47,385 nucleotides of DNA from CAYYJS01 sp964472315. GTDB lineage: Bacteria; Verrucomicrobiota; Kiritimatiellia; UBA8416. Position 1 is the stretch's first letter, and the number at the start of each line of letters is the position of its first letter. The notes under the pieces are model-generated. The model was not told the origin of the DNA, ran no database searches, and worked only from the letters and a program-made list of their open reading frames with translations. Below, piece by piece: positions 15,975-23,254 of the stretch. The stretch spans positions 1 to 47,385 of the forward strand of contig CAYYJS010000023.1 of assembly GCA_964472315.1 (NCBI GenBank), written 5' to 3'. The translations under genes were made by a program, and so were the position numbers.

Positions 15975-17465
15975 ATGAAGAATGCCAAACAGCATGTGCC
16001 ACGTGAGATGATGATGTTGGCCATCGAGGTCATGCGACAATCCGTGCCCGAACCGCGATCCGACGGCAAGGCCAGTCCCAAGGTCGGCGCGGTGCTGGTG
16101 AAGCCGGATGGTACGGTGGAAACGGCCTGCCGGAGTGAATTGCGGCATGGGGATCATGCGGAGTTCACGCTTCTTGAACGGAAGAACCGGGGCAACAAAC
16201 TGGATGGTTCGATCCTGTTCGCCACCCTAGAGCCCTGCGCGAAGGGCTCACGCAAGCATCCCAAGGTCTCGTGTGCGGAGCGCATCTTCTTAGCCCGCAT
16301 CAAGGAGGTCTGGGTCGGCGTCCAGGACCCGGATCCGACTGTGGCGCGCAAGGGCATCGGCTACCTGATTCGCCAGGGCGTTACCGTCCACATGTTCGAC
16401 CGCGACCTGCAGGAGATCATTGAGAAGGAGAACAGAGACTTTTTGGCACAGGCGACCAACCGGGCCGCCGAGGTGCGAGAAGCTCCGGCGGACACCGTTC
16501 TTTCGGCCCTTGAGAACAGGGTGCCTACCGCGAAGTTGAACGACTTCTCCAATGATGCGATGGACTCCTACCGCGAGAAAGCCGGTATTGCCGATGCTGT
16601 GGGTTCAGAAGCGTTCAATCAGCGTCTCTTGCGGCAAGGCCTCTTGAAAGATGAACAGGGCGGGCTCGTGCCGACCGGCTTCGGCTTCCTACTGTTCGGC
16701 AAGGAGCCGCGGACGGCGATGCGCCAGGCAGGTCTGCTGGGGCTCATCCATTACCCCAATGGTCAGAAGGAACGCCGTGAGTTTGACGACCCAGCCGTCC
16801 TGATTCCAGACCTGGTGGAGCAATGGCTCACGAACAAGCTGCCCAACGTGTTCGACCGGAACCACGCGCATCGCCAGGAGCATGCGGCTCTCCCCTTCGA
16901 GATGATCCGTGAGGCCGTGGCCAACGCGCTCATCCACCGTGACTACAGTATTGACGGCGCGAAGTGCCAAATCGTTGTGACGGAGGACACTGTCACAGTG
17001 CAGAGTCCCGGCAAGCCGCCGCCGCCGATCACGCTGGCGCAGCTTCAGAATTTCAGCGCGCCCATGCTCAGCAGGAACCCCGAACTCCATTTCGTATTCG
17101 CGCGGATGGGCATGGCGGAAGAGCAGGGGCTCGGTCTCGGTTCCCTGCGGGACGGGGCAAGGAAACTCGACCTGCCCTTGCCGCGGTTCGCATGGGAAGA
17201 TCCGTACTTAGTCTTGACTCTCTTCCGATCTGCTGGGGGGGCGACAAAGGCTCTTGGCGAAGTTACCCTCGATGCACTGAGCAAGTCGGAACGGAAGGGT
17301 TGGGAATGGCTCTCGGCGCGAACCGAAGTCACGCAGGCTGAATATGCGAAGGCACTAGGCGTAACTGCACGCACTTCACAACGACACCTGAAGAAGTTCC
17401 TTGAGCTGGGCAAGGTCCGGCGAACTGGGGCCAGTTCCTCAACTGGGTATGAGGTGACAGCATGA
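15975..17465 (+). CDS. Nucleotide deaminase + HATPase_c_4 + winged-helix fusion protein
   Basis: A 496-residue three-part protein. Residues 9-150: a cytidine/dCMP/RibD-type zinc deaminase, with H61-A-E63, P87-C88 and C100 as the zinc and proton-shuttle residues; the spacing between the two cysteines is longer than in RibD. Residues about 165-430: the ATP-binding C-terminal domain found in RecG-like/Schlafen-AlbA regulators (EAVANALIHRDYS near 313-325, GLGLGSLRDGARKLDLPLPRF near 383-403). Residues 435-496: a winged helix (TQAEYAKALGVTARTSQRHLKKFLELG). The usual AlbA_2 domain is replaced by the deaminase. It is likely cotranscribed with the ABC-3C genes. A role in phage defence, with ATPase sensing and nucleotide or base deamination, is my inference; no specific substrate is evident. 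Confidence 0.82.
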   Translation: MKNAKQHVPREMMMLAIEVMRQSVPEPRSDGKASPKVGAVLVKPDGTVETACRSELRHGDHAEFTLLERKNRGNKLDGSILFATLEPCAKGSRKHPKVSCAERIFLARIKEVWVGVQDPDPTVARKGIGYLIRQGVTVHMFDRDLQEIIEKENRDFLAQATNRAAEVREAPADTVLSALENRVPTAKLNDFSNDAMDSYREKAGIADAVGSEAFNQRLLRQGLLKDEQGGLVPTGFGFLLFGKEPRTAMRQAGLLGLIHYPNGQKERREFDDPAVLIPDLVEQWLTNKLPNVFDRNHAHRQEHAALPFEMIREAVANALIHRDYSIDGAKCQIVVTEDTVTVQSPGKPPPPITLAQLQNFSAPMLSRNPELHFVFARMGMAEEQGLGLGSLRDGARKLDLPLPRFAWEDPYLVLTLFRSAGGATKALGEVTLDALSKSERKGWEWLSARTEVTQAEYAKALGVTARTSQRHLKKFLELGKVRRTGASSSTGYEVTA

Positions 17466-17700
17466 ATCTTGCGACATCCCTCGCGACCCAATGTCGCGAG
17501 CGGCGCGCATTTCGCGCTTCGCCTGTGGCTCGCGACATTACTCGCGACATTATGTCGCGAGCCGCCTGTTCTGTCGGCAGGAAACTGGAATTGGGCCAAC
17601 AATCGGGCCGTTTTGGCCCGATACGCCTAACGAGGTCCATCTGGCGGCTTCAAGCGGACATCTATCCGGACACTGTGTCCGCATACTGTCGAGCTTGACA
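17466..17700. repeat. Short-period degenerate repeats after the deaminase-fusion gene
   Basis: Contains a cluster of CTCGCGACAT-type units (about 17469-17560) in both orientations, a GGGCC-N-GGCCC hairpin (about 17596-17620) and spaced CGGACA units (about 17660-17685). In forward frames these would encode SRD-, GP- and SGH-like tails. A frame from ATG 17462 runs to 17698 but shows no conserved protein, and I do not call it a gene. Confidence 0.55.
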
Positions 17701-17708
17701 TCCACAGC

Positions 17709-18374
17709 ATGAAAACCATCAAAGACATGCCGGAACACAGTCGCCCGCGCGAGAAACTGCGGGAGAAGGGCGTTGCCGCTCTTACCGACGAGGAACTCGT
17801 CGCGGCGATTCTCGGCATGGGCACGGCGGGCGTTGACGTGCGCACCATCGCCCGGCAGGTGGCCGGGTTGATCCGCGAGCACAAGACCGCGCTCACGCTG
17901 GAGCATCTGCTTCCCGTACCCGGCGTCGGCCTCGCCAAGGCCGGCCAAATCCTGTCGGCCTTTGAACTCGCCCGCCGTCACCTGCTCAAGGACACAGTCA
18001 AGATCACAACGGCCGCGGACGCCCTTCCGCTACTGTCCGATATCGCCGCAAAGCGGCAGGAGCACTTCCTCTGCATCTCCCTGAACGGCGCGAACGAAGT
18101 CATTGAGAAGCGGACCGTCACCATCGGCCTGCTCGACCGGAGCCAGGTTCATCCGCGCGAAGTCTTCGCCGACGTGATCGCCGACCGGGCCGCCGCCGTC
18201 ATCTTCGCCCACAACCACCCATCCGGCGACCCCAAGCCCAGCGACGCCGACATCGCCATTCACGAGCAACTCACCCAGGCCGCCAAGATTCTCGGTATCC
18301 GGGTCCTGGACCACATCATCGTGGCGAAGACCAGCCATTACAGCTTCCAGGAAACGGGGTTAAACCATGCGTGA
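17709..18374 (+). CDS. radC: RadC family JAB-domain protein
   Basis: A 221-residue RadC protein: an N-terminal helix-hairpin-helix part (LTDEELVAAILGMGT; LLPVPGVGLAKAGQI) and a C-terminal JAB/MPN metalloprotease-like domain with HNHPSGDPKPSDAD near residues 168-181, which carries the His-x-His and Asp zinc ligands. The early claim that RadC acts in recombinational repair is not supported for most members; members located in restriction islands are thought to act in mobile element or defence contexts. ATG 17709 is chosen because the MKTIKDMPEHSRPREKL opening is typical. Last gene of the plus-strand island. Confidence 0.92.
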   Translation: MKTIKDMPEHSRPREKLREKGVAALTDEELVAAILGMGTAGVDVRTIARQVAGLIREHKTALTLEHLLPVPGVGLAKAGQILSAFELARRHLLKDTVKITTAADALPLLSDIAAKRQEHFLCISLNGANEVIEKRTVTIGLLDRSQVHPREVFADVIADRAAAVIFAHNHPSGDPKPSDADIAIHEQLTQAAKILGIRVLDHIIVAKTSHYSFQETGLNHA

Positions 18375-18392
18375 CATCCCAGGAAACCGCAT

Positions 18393-18520
18393 CCGCCGTC
18401 GCGCCCCCTTGCTCCGCCGTAGCATCTTCGCGAAGGCGGGTCCGATGCTGCTTGTCCGCCGGAGCTTCTGAGCGAAGGCGGAAGCGCGCTTGCCCGCCCT
18501 GAGCTTGTCGAAGGGTTCTC
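18393..18520. repeat. REP-like palindromic repeats
   Basis: Two related palindrome types occur side by side. One is built from TCCGCCGTAGC / GCGAAGGCGG and GTCCGCCGGAGC / GCGAAGGCGGA arms. The other is CCCTGAGCTTGTCGAAGGG near 18499-18517, an interspersed palindrome seen in many environmental bacteria. No gene is evident between radC and the zinc-ribbon gene. Confidence 0.7.
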
Positions 18521-18589
18521 CACGTTCAGGGCCGCAAACGCGGTCGGCGGCTAGCGCTCTCGCGGTCGGCGATTCCGGGAGGAGATGAG

Positions 18590-18850
18590 ATGAACAAGTT
18601 CTGTCAGAGTTGCGGAATGCCGATGAAAAAGGATCCCGAACACGGGGGGACGAATGCCGACGGCGGTAGGAGCCTGGACTATTGCAGCTACTGCTATCGG
18701 AGTGGCGCGTTCACCTCTCCCGAGATCAAGACCGACGCCGACATGCAGCGCTTCTGCATCGGGAAACTGAAAGAGATGGGGATGCCGGCGTTCATGGCCT
18801 GGTTGTTCACGCGGAGCATTCCGCGGTTGAAACGGTGGAGAGCAACGTGA
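18590..18850 (+). CDS. Small zinc-ribbon protein
   Basis: An 86-residue cytosolic protein with a treble of cysteines that form a zinc ribbon: C5-x2-C8 near the N-terminus and the CSYCYRSG pair near residues 32-35, followed by a helical tail. It fits the 'putative zinc ribbon domain' family of unknown function. GGAGGAGATGAG precedes ATG 18590. Its stop overlaps the GTG start of the next cysteine-rich gene (GTGA), so the two are coupled and may act on a common metal or redox task; that is an inference. Confidence 0.82.
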   Translation: MNKFCQSCGMPMKKDPEHGGTNADGGRSLDYCSYCYRSGAFTSPEIKTDADMQRFCIGKLKEMGMPAFMAWLFTRSIPRLKRWRAT

Positions 18851-19203
18851 GAGAAGACGGCTTCCAGTGCCGCCAGTGCGGGCATTGCTGCATCAACGTC
18901 AGCGGCGCGTTCTCGGCTTGCGCGACGGAGGCCGACATCGAACGCTGGGAGACGGCGGGACGGGATGACATTCTGGCGTGGGTTAACCGGATTGCGGTCG
19001 GCGATTCGTGCGTGTACGATCTCTGGATCGAGCCGGAAACGGGTGACGACGTGAGCCAGTGCCCGTGGTTGGAACACGTGCCCGGCACCGACCGCTATGC
19101 CTGCCGCATCCACGACCTGAAGCCGGATCATTGCCGTTGCTACCCCCAATCGCGTGAACACGCCGACGAGACCGGCTGTCCGGGTTACGCGATGGCAAGC
19201 TGA
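18847..19203 (+). CDS. YkgJ-type cysteine cluster protein
   Basis: A 118-residue protein of the YkgJ/CxxCxxCC family: CRQCGHCC near residues 8-15, then CPWLE, a C-x5-H segment and CRCYPQSR near the end. These cysteines are predicted to bind zinc or an iron-sulfur cluster; the biochemical role is not known. The start is GTG 18847, inside the stop of the upstream gene; any longer frame would overlap that gene fully. The gene ends about 100 bases before the convergent PEPCK stop. Confidence 0.82.
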   Translation: MREDGFQCRQCGHCCINVSGAFSACATEADIERWETAGRDDILAWVNRIAVGDSCVYDLWIEPETGDDVSQCPWLEHVPGTDRYACRIHDLKPDHCRCYPQSREHADETGCPGYAMAS

Positions 19204-19306
19204 CGGACGGCGTTACAGCAAGGCCGCCGGGGGGCGGCGACATACCGCCGCGCCCCCGGAAGCTGTGCGGAGCACGTTTTCCCGTGCCTGCGTCGTCAGC
19301 CGATCC

Positions 19307-21112
19307 TCACAGGCCGATGCGCTTCTTCAAGCCGGCAAGCTGCGCCTTCATGCGGGCGGGCAGTCTGGCTCCGGCGGTATGGAGGTAGGTCTCGATCTCC
19401 GGAACCTCGCCCTTCCAGCCATCCACGTCGATGCGCAGCAGTTCGGCCATTTCGGCCGCGCTGATTTTCAGTCCGCTGACATCCAGATCGCCGGCCTTCG
19501 GCACATAGCCGACCGGCGTCTCGACGGCGCCGACTTTGCCCTCGACGCGCTCGCACATCCATTTCAGAACGCGGATGTTTTCGCCGAAGCCCGGCCACAG
19601 CCACTTGCCGTCGGGGGACTTGCGGAACCAGTTGGCGTAGAAGATTTTCGGCGCCTTGGCTCCAAGTTTCTCGCCCATGTTGAACCAGTGCTGCCAGTAG
19701 TCGCCGATGTGGTAGCCGCAGAACGGCAGCATGGCCATCGGGTCGCGCCGGATGGATCCCTTGACGTCCAGCGCGGCGGCGGTCGCCTCCGAGGCGGCTG
19801 TGGCGCCCATGTAGACGCCGTGATCCCAGTCGAAGGACTGGCTGACCAGCGGCACCAGCTTGGTACGGCGCCCGCCGAAAATGAAGATGTCGATCGGTAC
19901 GCCGTCGGGGTTTTCCCAGTCCGGACAGATAACCGGGCACTGCCGCGCCGGGGCGGTGAAGCGCGCGTTGGGGTGTGCGCCCTTCACGGGCTTCCCATCG
20001 GCGTCCTTCTTGTCGGGCGTCCAGTCGTTGCCCTTCCAGTCAATGCCGTGCTTGCATTCGACGTTCATTTCCTCCCACCAGATATCGCCGTCGTCGGTCA
20101 GCACGCAGTTGGTGAAGATGGAGTTGGCCTTGATGCTTTCCATCGCCATGGGATTGGATTTGTAGCTCGTCCCCGGGGCAACGCCGAAGAAGCCGGATTC
20201 CGGGTTGATGGCGTGCAAGCGTCCGTCCGGCCGGACCTTCATCCAGGCGATGTCGTCGCCAATGCACTCGCATTTCCAGCCCGGAATGGTGGGTTGGAGC
20301 ATGGCGAGGTTGGTCTTGCCGCAGGCGCTCGGAAACGCGGCGGCGATGTGGAAACGCTTCCCCTGCGGATTGGTCAGGCGCAGGATGAGCATGTGCTCGG
20401 CCATCCACCCCTCGCGGCGGGCCATGGTGGAGGCGATGCGCAAGGCCAGGCACTTTTTGCCGAGCAGGGCGTTGCCGCCGTAACCGGAGCCGAAGGACCA
20501 GATCAGGTTCTCTTCCGGGAAATGGGCGATGTATTTCTTCTCGATGGGGGCACACGGCCATGTGCTATCCTTCTGCCCGGCTTGGAGCGGCGCCCCGATG
20601 GAGTGCAGGCAGGGAATGTACTCCCCGGTCTCCCCGAGGGCTTCCATGACCTTATCCCCGACGCGCGTCATGATGTGCATGTTCACGACGACGTACGGCG
20701 AATCGGTGAGTTCGACTCCGATCTTCGAGATGGGCGAACCGATGGGACCCATGCTGAACGGGATGACGTACAGGGTTCGGCCCCTCATACAGCCGTCGTA
20801 GAGTCCGCGCATGGTCTTTTTCAGTGCGACCGGATCGATCCAGTTGTTGGTCGGACCGGCCTCCGCCTGGGTTCTGGAGGCGATGTAGGTGCGGTCCTCC
20901 ACCCGTGCCACGTCGCTCGGGTGGCTACGGAACAGGTAACTGTTCGGCCGTTGCTTCAGCGGCGTCGCGGCACCGGCGGCGACCATGGTCTTGATCATGG
21001 CGTCGTATTCAGCCTTGGATCCATCGCACCAGACAACCTTGTCCGGTTTGACCATGGCTTGGACTTCGGCAACCCAGTTGACGAGCTTCGTGTTCTTGCA
21101 TGCGATTGTCAT
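19307..21112 (-). CDS. pckG: Phosphoenolpyruvate carboxykinase (GTP)
   Basis: Cytosolic enzyme that interconverts oxaloacetate + GTP and phosphoenolpyruvate + CO2 + GDP. The 601-residue size is that of the GTP-dependent class. PSACGKTNLAM at residues 261-271 is the phosphate-binding loop with the hyper-reactive Cys264; GRRTKLVPLV is the guanine-site region; AACKNT-like N-terminus and the GNALLGKKCLALRIAS region also fit. ATG 21112 is preceded by GGAAGGGATCG and begins at family homology; an upstream in-frame ATG at 21187 would lie inside the leader terminator. The gene stands alone, with its own promoter (21273-21301) and the second copy of the conserved leader (21164-21252), so it is probably controlled by the same signal as the aminotransferase operon. 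Confidence 0.96.
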   Translation of the reverse strand: MTIACKNTKLVNWVAEVQAMVKPDKVVWCDGSKAEYDAMIKTMVAAGAATPLKQRPNSYLFRSHPSDVARVEDRTYIASRTQAEAGPTNNWIDPVALKKTMRGLYDGCMRGRTLYVIPFSMGPIGSPISKIGVELTDSPYVVVNMHIMTRVGDKVMEALGETGEYIPCLHSIGAPLQAGQKDSTWPCAPIEKKYIAHFPEENLIWSFGSGYGGNALLGKKCLALRIASTMARREGWMAEHMLILRLTNPQGKRFHIAAAFPSACGKTNLAMLQPTIPGWKCECIGDDIAWMKVRPDGRLHAINPESGFFGVAPGTSYKSNPMAMESIKANSIFTNCVLTDDGDIWWEEMNVECKHGIDWKGNDWTPDKKDADGKPVKGAHPNARFTAPARQCPVICPDWENPDGVPIDIFIFGGRRTKLVPLVSQSFDWDHGVYMGATAASEATAAALDVKGSIRRDPMAMLPFCGYHIGDYWQHWFNMGEKLGAKAPKIFYANWFRKSPDGKWLWPGFGENIRVLKWMCERVEGKVGAVETPVGYVPKAGDLDVSGLKISAAEMAELLRIDVDGWKGEVPEIETYLHTAGARLPARMKAQLAGLKKRIGL

Positions 21113-21163
21113 CTTTCGATCCCTTCCGCTTTCTGTTGTTGGCGCTTCCGGTCCCGGGGAAAA

Positions 21164-21205
21164 CAAAAAGCCGACACGGAAGCCCATTTACGGCTCCGTG
21201 CCGGC
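21164..21205 (-). terminator. Intrinsic terminator in the PEPCK leader
   Basis: Minus-strand arm GCCGGCACGGAGCC pairs with GGCUUCCGUGUCGGC and is followed by UUUUUG. As in copy 1, it lies upstream of the coding start and acts as an attenuator. Confidence 0.85.
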
Positions 21206-21252
21206 CTGTTCGCACCTGGCGAATCGACTTCGCCCCTTGCTCCCCTGCCAGC
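21164..21252 (-). promoter_or_regulatory. Structured leader RNA, copy 2 (candidate riboswitch)
   Basis: Minus-strand order: GCUGGC (21247-21252), AGGGGAGCAA, a hairpin with GGCGAA and UUCGCC arms, GGUGCGAACAG, GCCGGC (21200-21205), then the 3' part of a terminator. GCUGGC can pair with GCCGGC, which is also the 5' arm of the terminator. The hairpin arms differ from copy 1 (GCGGA/UCCGC) but still pair, a compensatory pattern. It lies 52 bases before the PEPCK start codon. Confidence 0.7.
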
Positions 21253-21272
21253 CACCTGTTTTGAAAGCGCGT

Positions 21273-21301
21273 CTTATATGATACCGACAAAACAACGTCA
21301 A
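21273..21301 (-). promoter_or_regulatory. Sigma-70-like promoter of pckG
   Basis: On the minus strand, -35 TTGACG at 21296-21301 and -10 TATAAG at 21273-21278 with a 17-base spacer. Transcription would start near 21266, about 14 bases before the leader element. ATCGTCTTGAC is shared with the promoter of copy 1. Confidence 0.75.
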
Positions 21302-21350
21302 GACGATTCGCCCGCCTATTGATTTGCACGCACGGACGGGCTGTTCAACG

Positions 21351-21375
21351 AAAAAGCCTGCGCGGGGGCGCAGGC
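21351..21375 (-). terminator. Intrinsic terminator after tRNA-Val
   Basis: Minus-strand GCCTGCGC and GCGCAGGC arms with a four-base loop, followed by TTTTT; eleven bases downstream of the tRNA 3' end. Confidence 0.85.
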
Positions 21376-21385
21376 TTCCGTGTTC

Positions 21386-21462
21386 TGGTGGGGAATGGCA
21401 GACTTGAACTGCCGACCCCTTGCATGTCAAGCAAGTGCTCTAACCAACTGAGCTAATTCCCC
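21386..21462 (-). tRNA. tRNA-Val (anticodon GAC)
   Basis: A 77-base tRNA with encoded CCA. The acceptor stem is GGGGAAT/ATTCCCC with discriminator A. The D arm contains AGCTCAGTTGGTTAGAGC, the anticodon stem is CTTGC/GCAAG around loop TTGACAT, and the T arm contains GTTCAAGTC. The anticodon GAC reads GUC/GUU valine codons. Confidence 0.95.
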
Positions 21463-21510
21463 GAGTTTCCTCGTGTCACGCCCGGCTTCCCGGTGCGCGA
21501 ACAGGTGCGG

Positions 21511-21539
21511 AATATAGGGGATGGAAGATGGCGAGTAAA
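21511..21539 (-). promoter_or_regulatory. Promoter of tRNA-Val
   Basis: On the minus strand, -35 TTTACT (21534-21539) and -10 TATATT (21511-21516) with a 17-base spacer, ending about 50 bases before the mature tRNA 5' end. Confidence 0.55.
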
Positions 21540-21654
21540 GGTGAAAAACAGGGCATGTCCGTGGGGCGCATCTGCAATTCATTGATCTCCGGACGCCGTC
21601 TTCCGTTCTGTTAGTGCCTTAAGCGCCGGGAACGTGCATGAAAAGCGAGAAGCA

Positions 21655-21725
21655 TCTTTGTCGCGAGCTTTGTCGCGAGCTTCGTCGACAAAGCTCACGA
21701 CAAAGCTCGCGACAAAGCTTGGGTT
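21655..21725. repeat. TTTGTCGCGAGC palindrome cluster
   Basis: Two TTTGTCGCGAGCT-type units are followed by GCTCACGACAAAG and GCTCGCGACAAAG units in the other orientation, making a near-perfect long hairpin. The TCGCGACA core is the same as in the repeat region after the deaminase-fusion gene (17466-17560). Confidence 0.7.
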
Positions 21726-21819
21726 GCGGGCGACAGCCCGCGTTGGGAATTCAGTCCCTGTCACGGGGCTAATCGGCGTTTCATCAACCACTGGTAGCGA
21801 CTAGGTTGTTCTCCCCAAA

Positions 21820-21925
21820 CCTGAATATCCAACAGCCAACACGGAATGTCCAATACCCATGTTCCTTGCTCTTCGTTCGGTTGGATATTCCGTGTTGGAC
21901 ATTGGGTGTTCAATTGGGGCACACG
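21820..21925. repeat. Imperfect inverted repeat (interspersed type)
   Basis: The left arm (about 21821-21863) contains AATATCCAACA, CAACACGGAATGTCCAA; the right arm (about 21889-21922) contains TTGGATATTCCGTGTTGG and ACATTGGGTGTTCAATTG. The arms are imperfect complements around a loop of roughly 25 bases. Confidence 0.65.
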
Positions 21926-21986
21926 ATCGGCAGTAGCCCGGAAGTCAACGAAACGCCGATGCGCCCTCGTGGGGCGCGGGGGAGGG

Positions 21987-23216
21987 TCAGGCGAATTCCA
22001 CGCCCTGGGACTGAAGGCCTTGGCGCAAGGCGGTTGTCGGGACATCGCGCATGGCGAGGTCCTGATCGATCGCCAGGGCCGCCGCGCAACCGGCGGCCTG
22101 TCCCAATGCCATACAGGTCGGCTGTACGCGTACGGAAGACATGGCCGCATGCGTCGCCGAGAGCGCGCGTCCGGCCACGATGAGGTTGGCGGGTCCGCTG
22201 GCCGGCACGAGACTGCGGTAGGGGATGTCGTAGGTATCGACTTTTTGTATATCGCAGCCGCCCGCCCCGTTCGGGTTATGAATGTCGATCATGTAGTTGG
22301 TTTGCGCGACGACATCGTCGAAACGGCATCGCCGGCGGATGTCGTCCTCGGTGAGGGTGTAGACGCCTTCGATCTGCCACGTTTCGCGGACGCCGATCTC
22401 GCCGCCGATATGGGAGAGCACGTAGGTCGGATGACTGGTTCGCTGGAGAAAAGCCGCCACGCCGAACACCTGCCGGAGGCCCTCGCGTTCCGCGTCGCCA
22501 CGCTCGCGCGTCGACGCGCCGAAGCCGCGGACGCGGGTCATGTTCACCAGCAGCGTGCCCGTCGTCTTGTCTTCCCAGTGCAGCAACCGGGCCTGGGGCA
22601 GGTCGGCGACGCTTGCGTACCGCGGGCAGTCCGGCATCTCGACCGGGGTGACCGGACGACCGGTATCCTGCATCTGGAACATCAGGGTCATGGGCTGGGT
22701 GAGCCCATCCGCGGGGCGGCCGTGCCGGCAGGGGACTCCCGCATCCCGAGCCACGCGGGCGTCACCGGTGGCGTCCACGATGACGCGACCGGTGACGGCA
22801 CGGAGCCCTTCCAGCGTGTTGACCACGAGGGCGCCGTCGGTGTAGGCGACGATATCGGTGTGGAGAAAGACTTCCACGCCGGCCGCTTCGAGTTTGTGGT
22901 TCAGGTACTGGCGGTAGATGAAGGGATTGAAGAGGGGCGCGAAAACACGGGTCGCCTGGAATTCGCGGGACTTGTTGTCGTGGAGCTTGAGTTCGGCCAC
23001 GATTTCGCGGTAAAGGCCGGTGAGGTTGCCGACGGGCATCCAGATGGAGACGCCGGCGAGTGTGGCCATGCCGCCGAGTTGGGCGGAGCGTTCGACGAGC
23101 AGCACCGATTTGCCGCATCGCCGCGCGGTCAGCGCCGCGGCGATGCCGGCCGGGCCACCGCCGGCGACGAGCACGTCGGCGGCGGCCAGCGGAGAGATGT
23201 CGTTGGAGTAGATCAT
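21987..23216 (-). CDS. FAD-dependent oxidoreductase (FAD_oxidored family)
   Basis: A 409-residue flavoprotein. The Rossmann motif VLVAGGGPAGIAAALTA at residues about 15-31 and the acidic VERSAQLGG that follows bind FAD. GRVIVDATGDARVARDAG in the middle and LIVAGRALSATHAAMSSVR with the PTCMALGQAAG segment near the end are typical of the FAD_oxidored family that is abundant in Planctomycetes and Verrucomicrobia-type genomes, often next to carbohydrate genes; substrates are unknown. Start at ATG 23216, six codons before the conserved SPLAAADVL stretch; a longer frame reaches 23450 but has no homology character. It stands alone here. Confidence 0.85.
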   Translation of the reverse strand: MIYSNDISPLAAADVLVAGGGPAGIAAALTARRCGKSVLLVERSAQLGGMATLAGVSIWMPVGNLTGLYREIVAELKLHDNKSREFQATRVFAPLFNPFIYRQYLNHKLEAAGVEVFLHTDIVAYTDGALVVNTLEGLRAVTGRVIVDATGDARVARDAGVPCRHGRPADGLTQPMTLMFQMQDTGRPVTPVEMPDCPRYASVADLPQARLLHWEDKTTGTLLVNMTRVRGFGASTRERGDAEREGLRQVFGVAAFLQRTSHPTYVLSHIGGEIGVRETWQIEGVYTLTEDDIRRRCRFDDVVAQTNYMIDIHNPNGAGGCDIQKVDTYDIPYRSLVPASGPANLIVAGRALSATHAAMSSVRVQPTCMALGQAAGCAAALAIDQDLAMRDVPTTALRQGLQSQGVEFA

Positions 23217-23254
23217 GCGGCCACCATGCCAAAAGCGCCCCGTATGCGCAACCC

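Larger units (their letters stand above)
21540..21986. other. Repeat-rich stretch without a gene
   Basis: I see no convincing protein gene. It holds a CGCGACAAAGCT-type palindrome (21655-21725) and a long imperfect inverted repeat (21820-21925), both annotated separately. Confidence 0.5.

Noticed and set aside
17462..17698. 78-codon frame starting inside the stop of the deaminase-fusion gene
   Set aside because: Made of several repeat patches with no conserved domain; more likely decayed sequence.
19229..19259. GC-rich hairpin between the YkgJ-type gene and PEPCK as a terminator
   Set aside because: The stem is plausible but no U-run follows on either strand, so I did not call it.
19154..21322. 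722-codon plus-strand frame opposite PEPCK
   Set aside because: Antisense shadow; PEPCK catalytic motifs are all on the minus strand.
21386..21462. tRNA-Val as an attachment site for the defence island
   Set aside because: No direct repeat of the tRNA 3' end was seen near 7 kb or 18 kb and no integrase is present.
21489..21512. Possible third copy of the leader block (GGTGCGCGAACAGG)
   Set aside because: Only a short, imperfect match on the opposite orientation near the tRNA; no AGGGGAGCAA block and no terminator partner.
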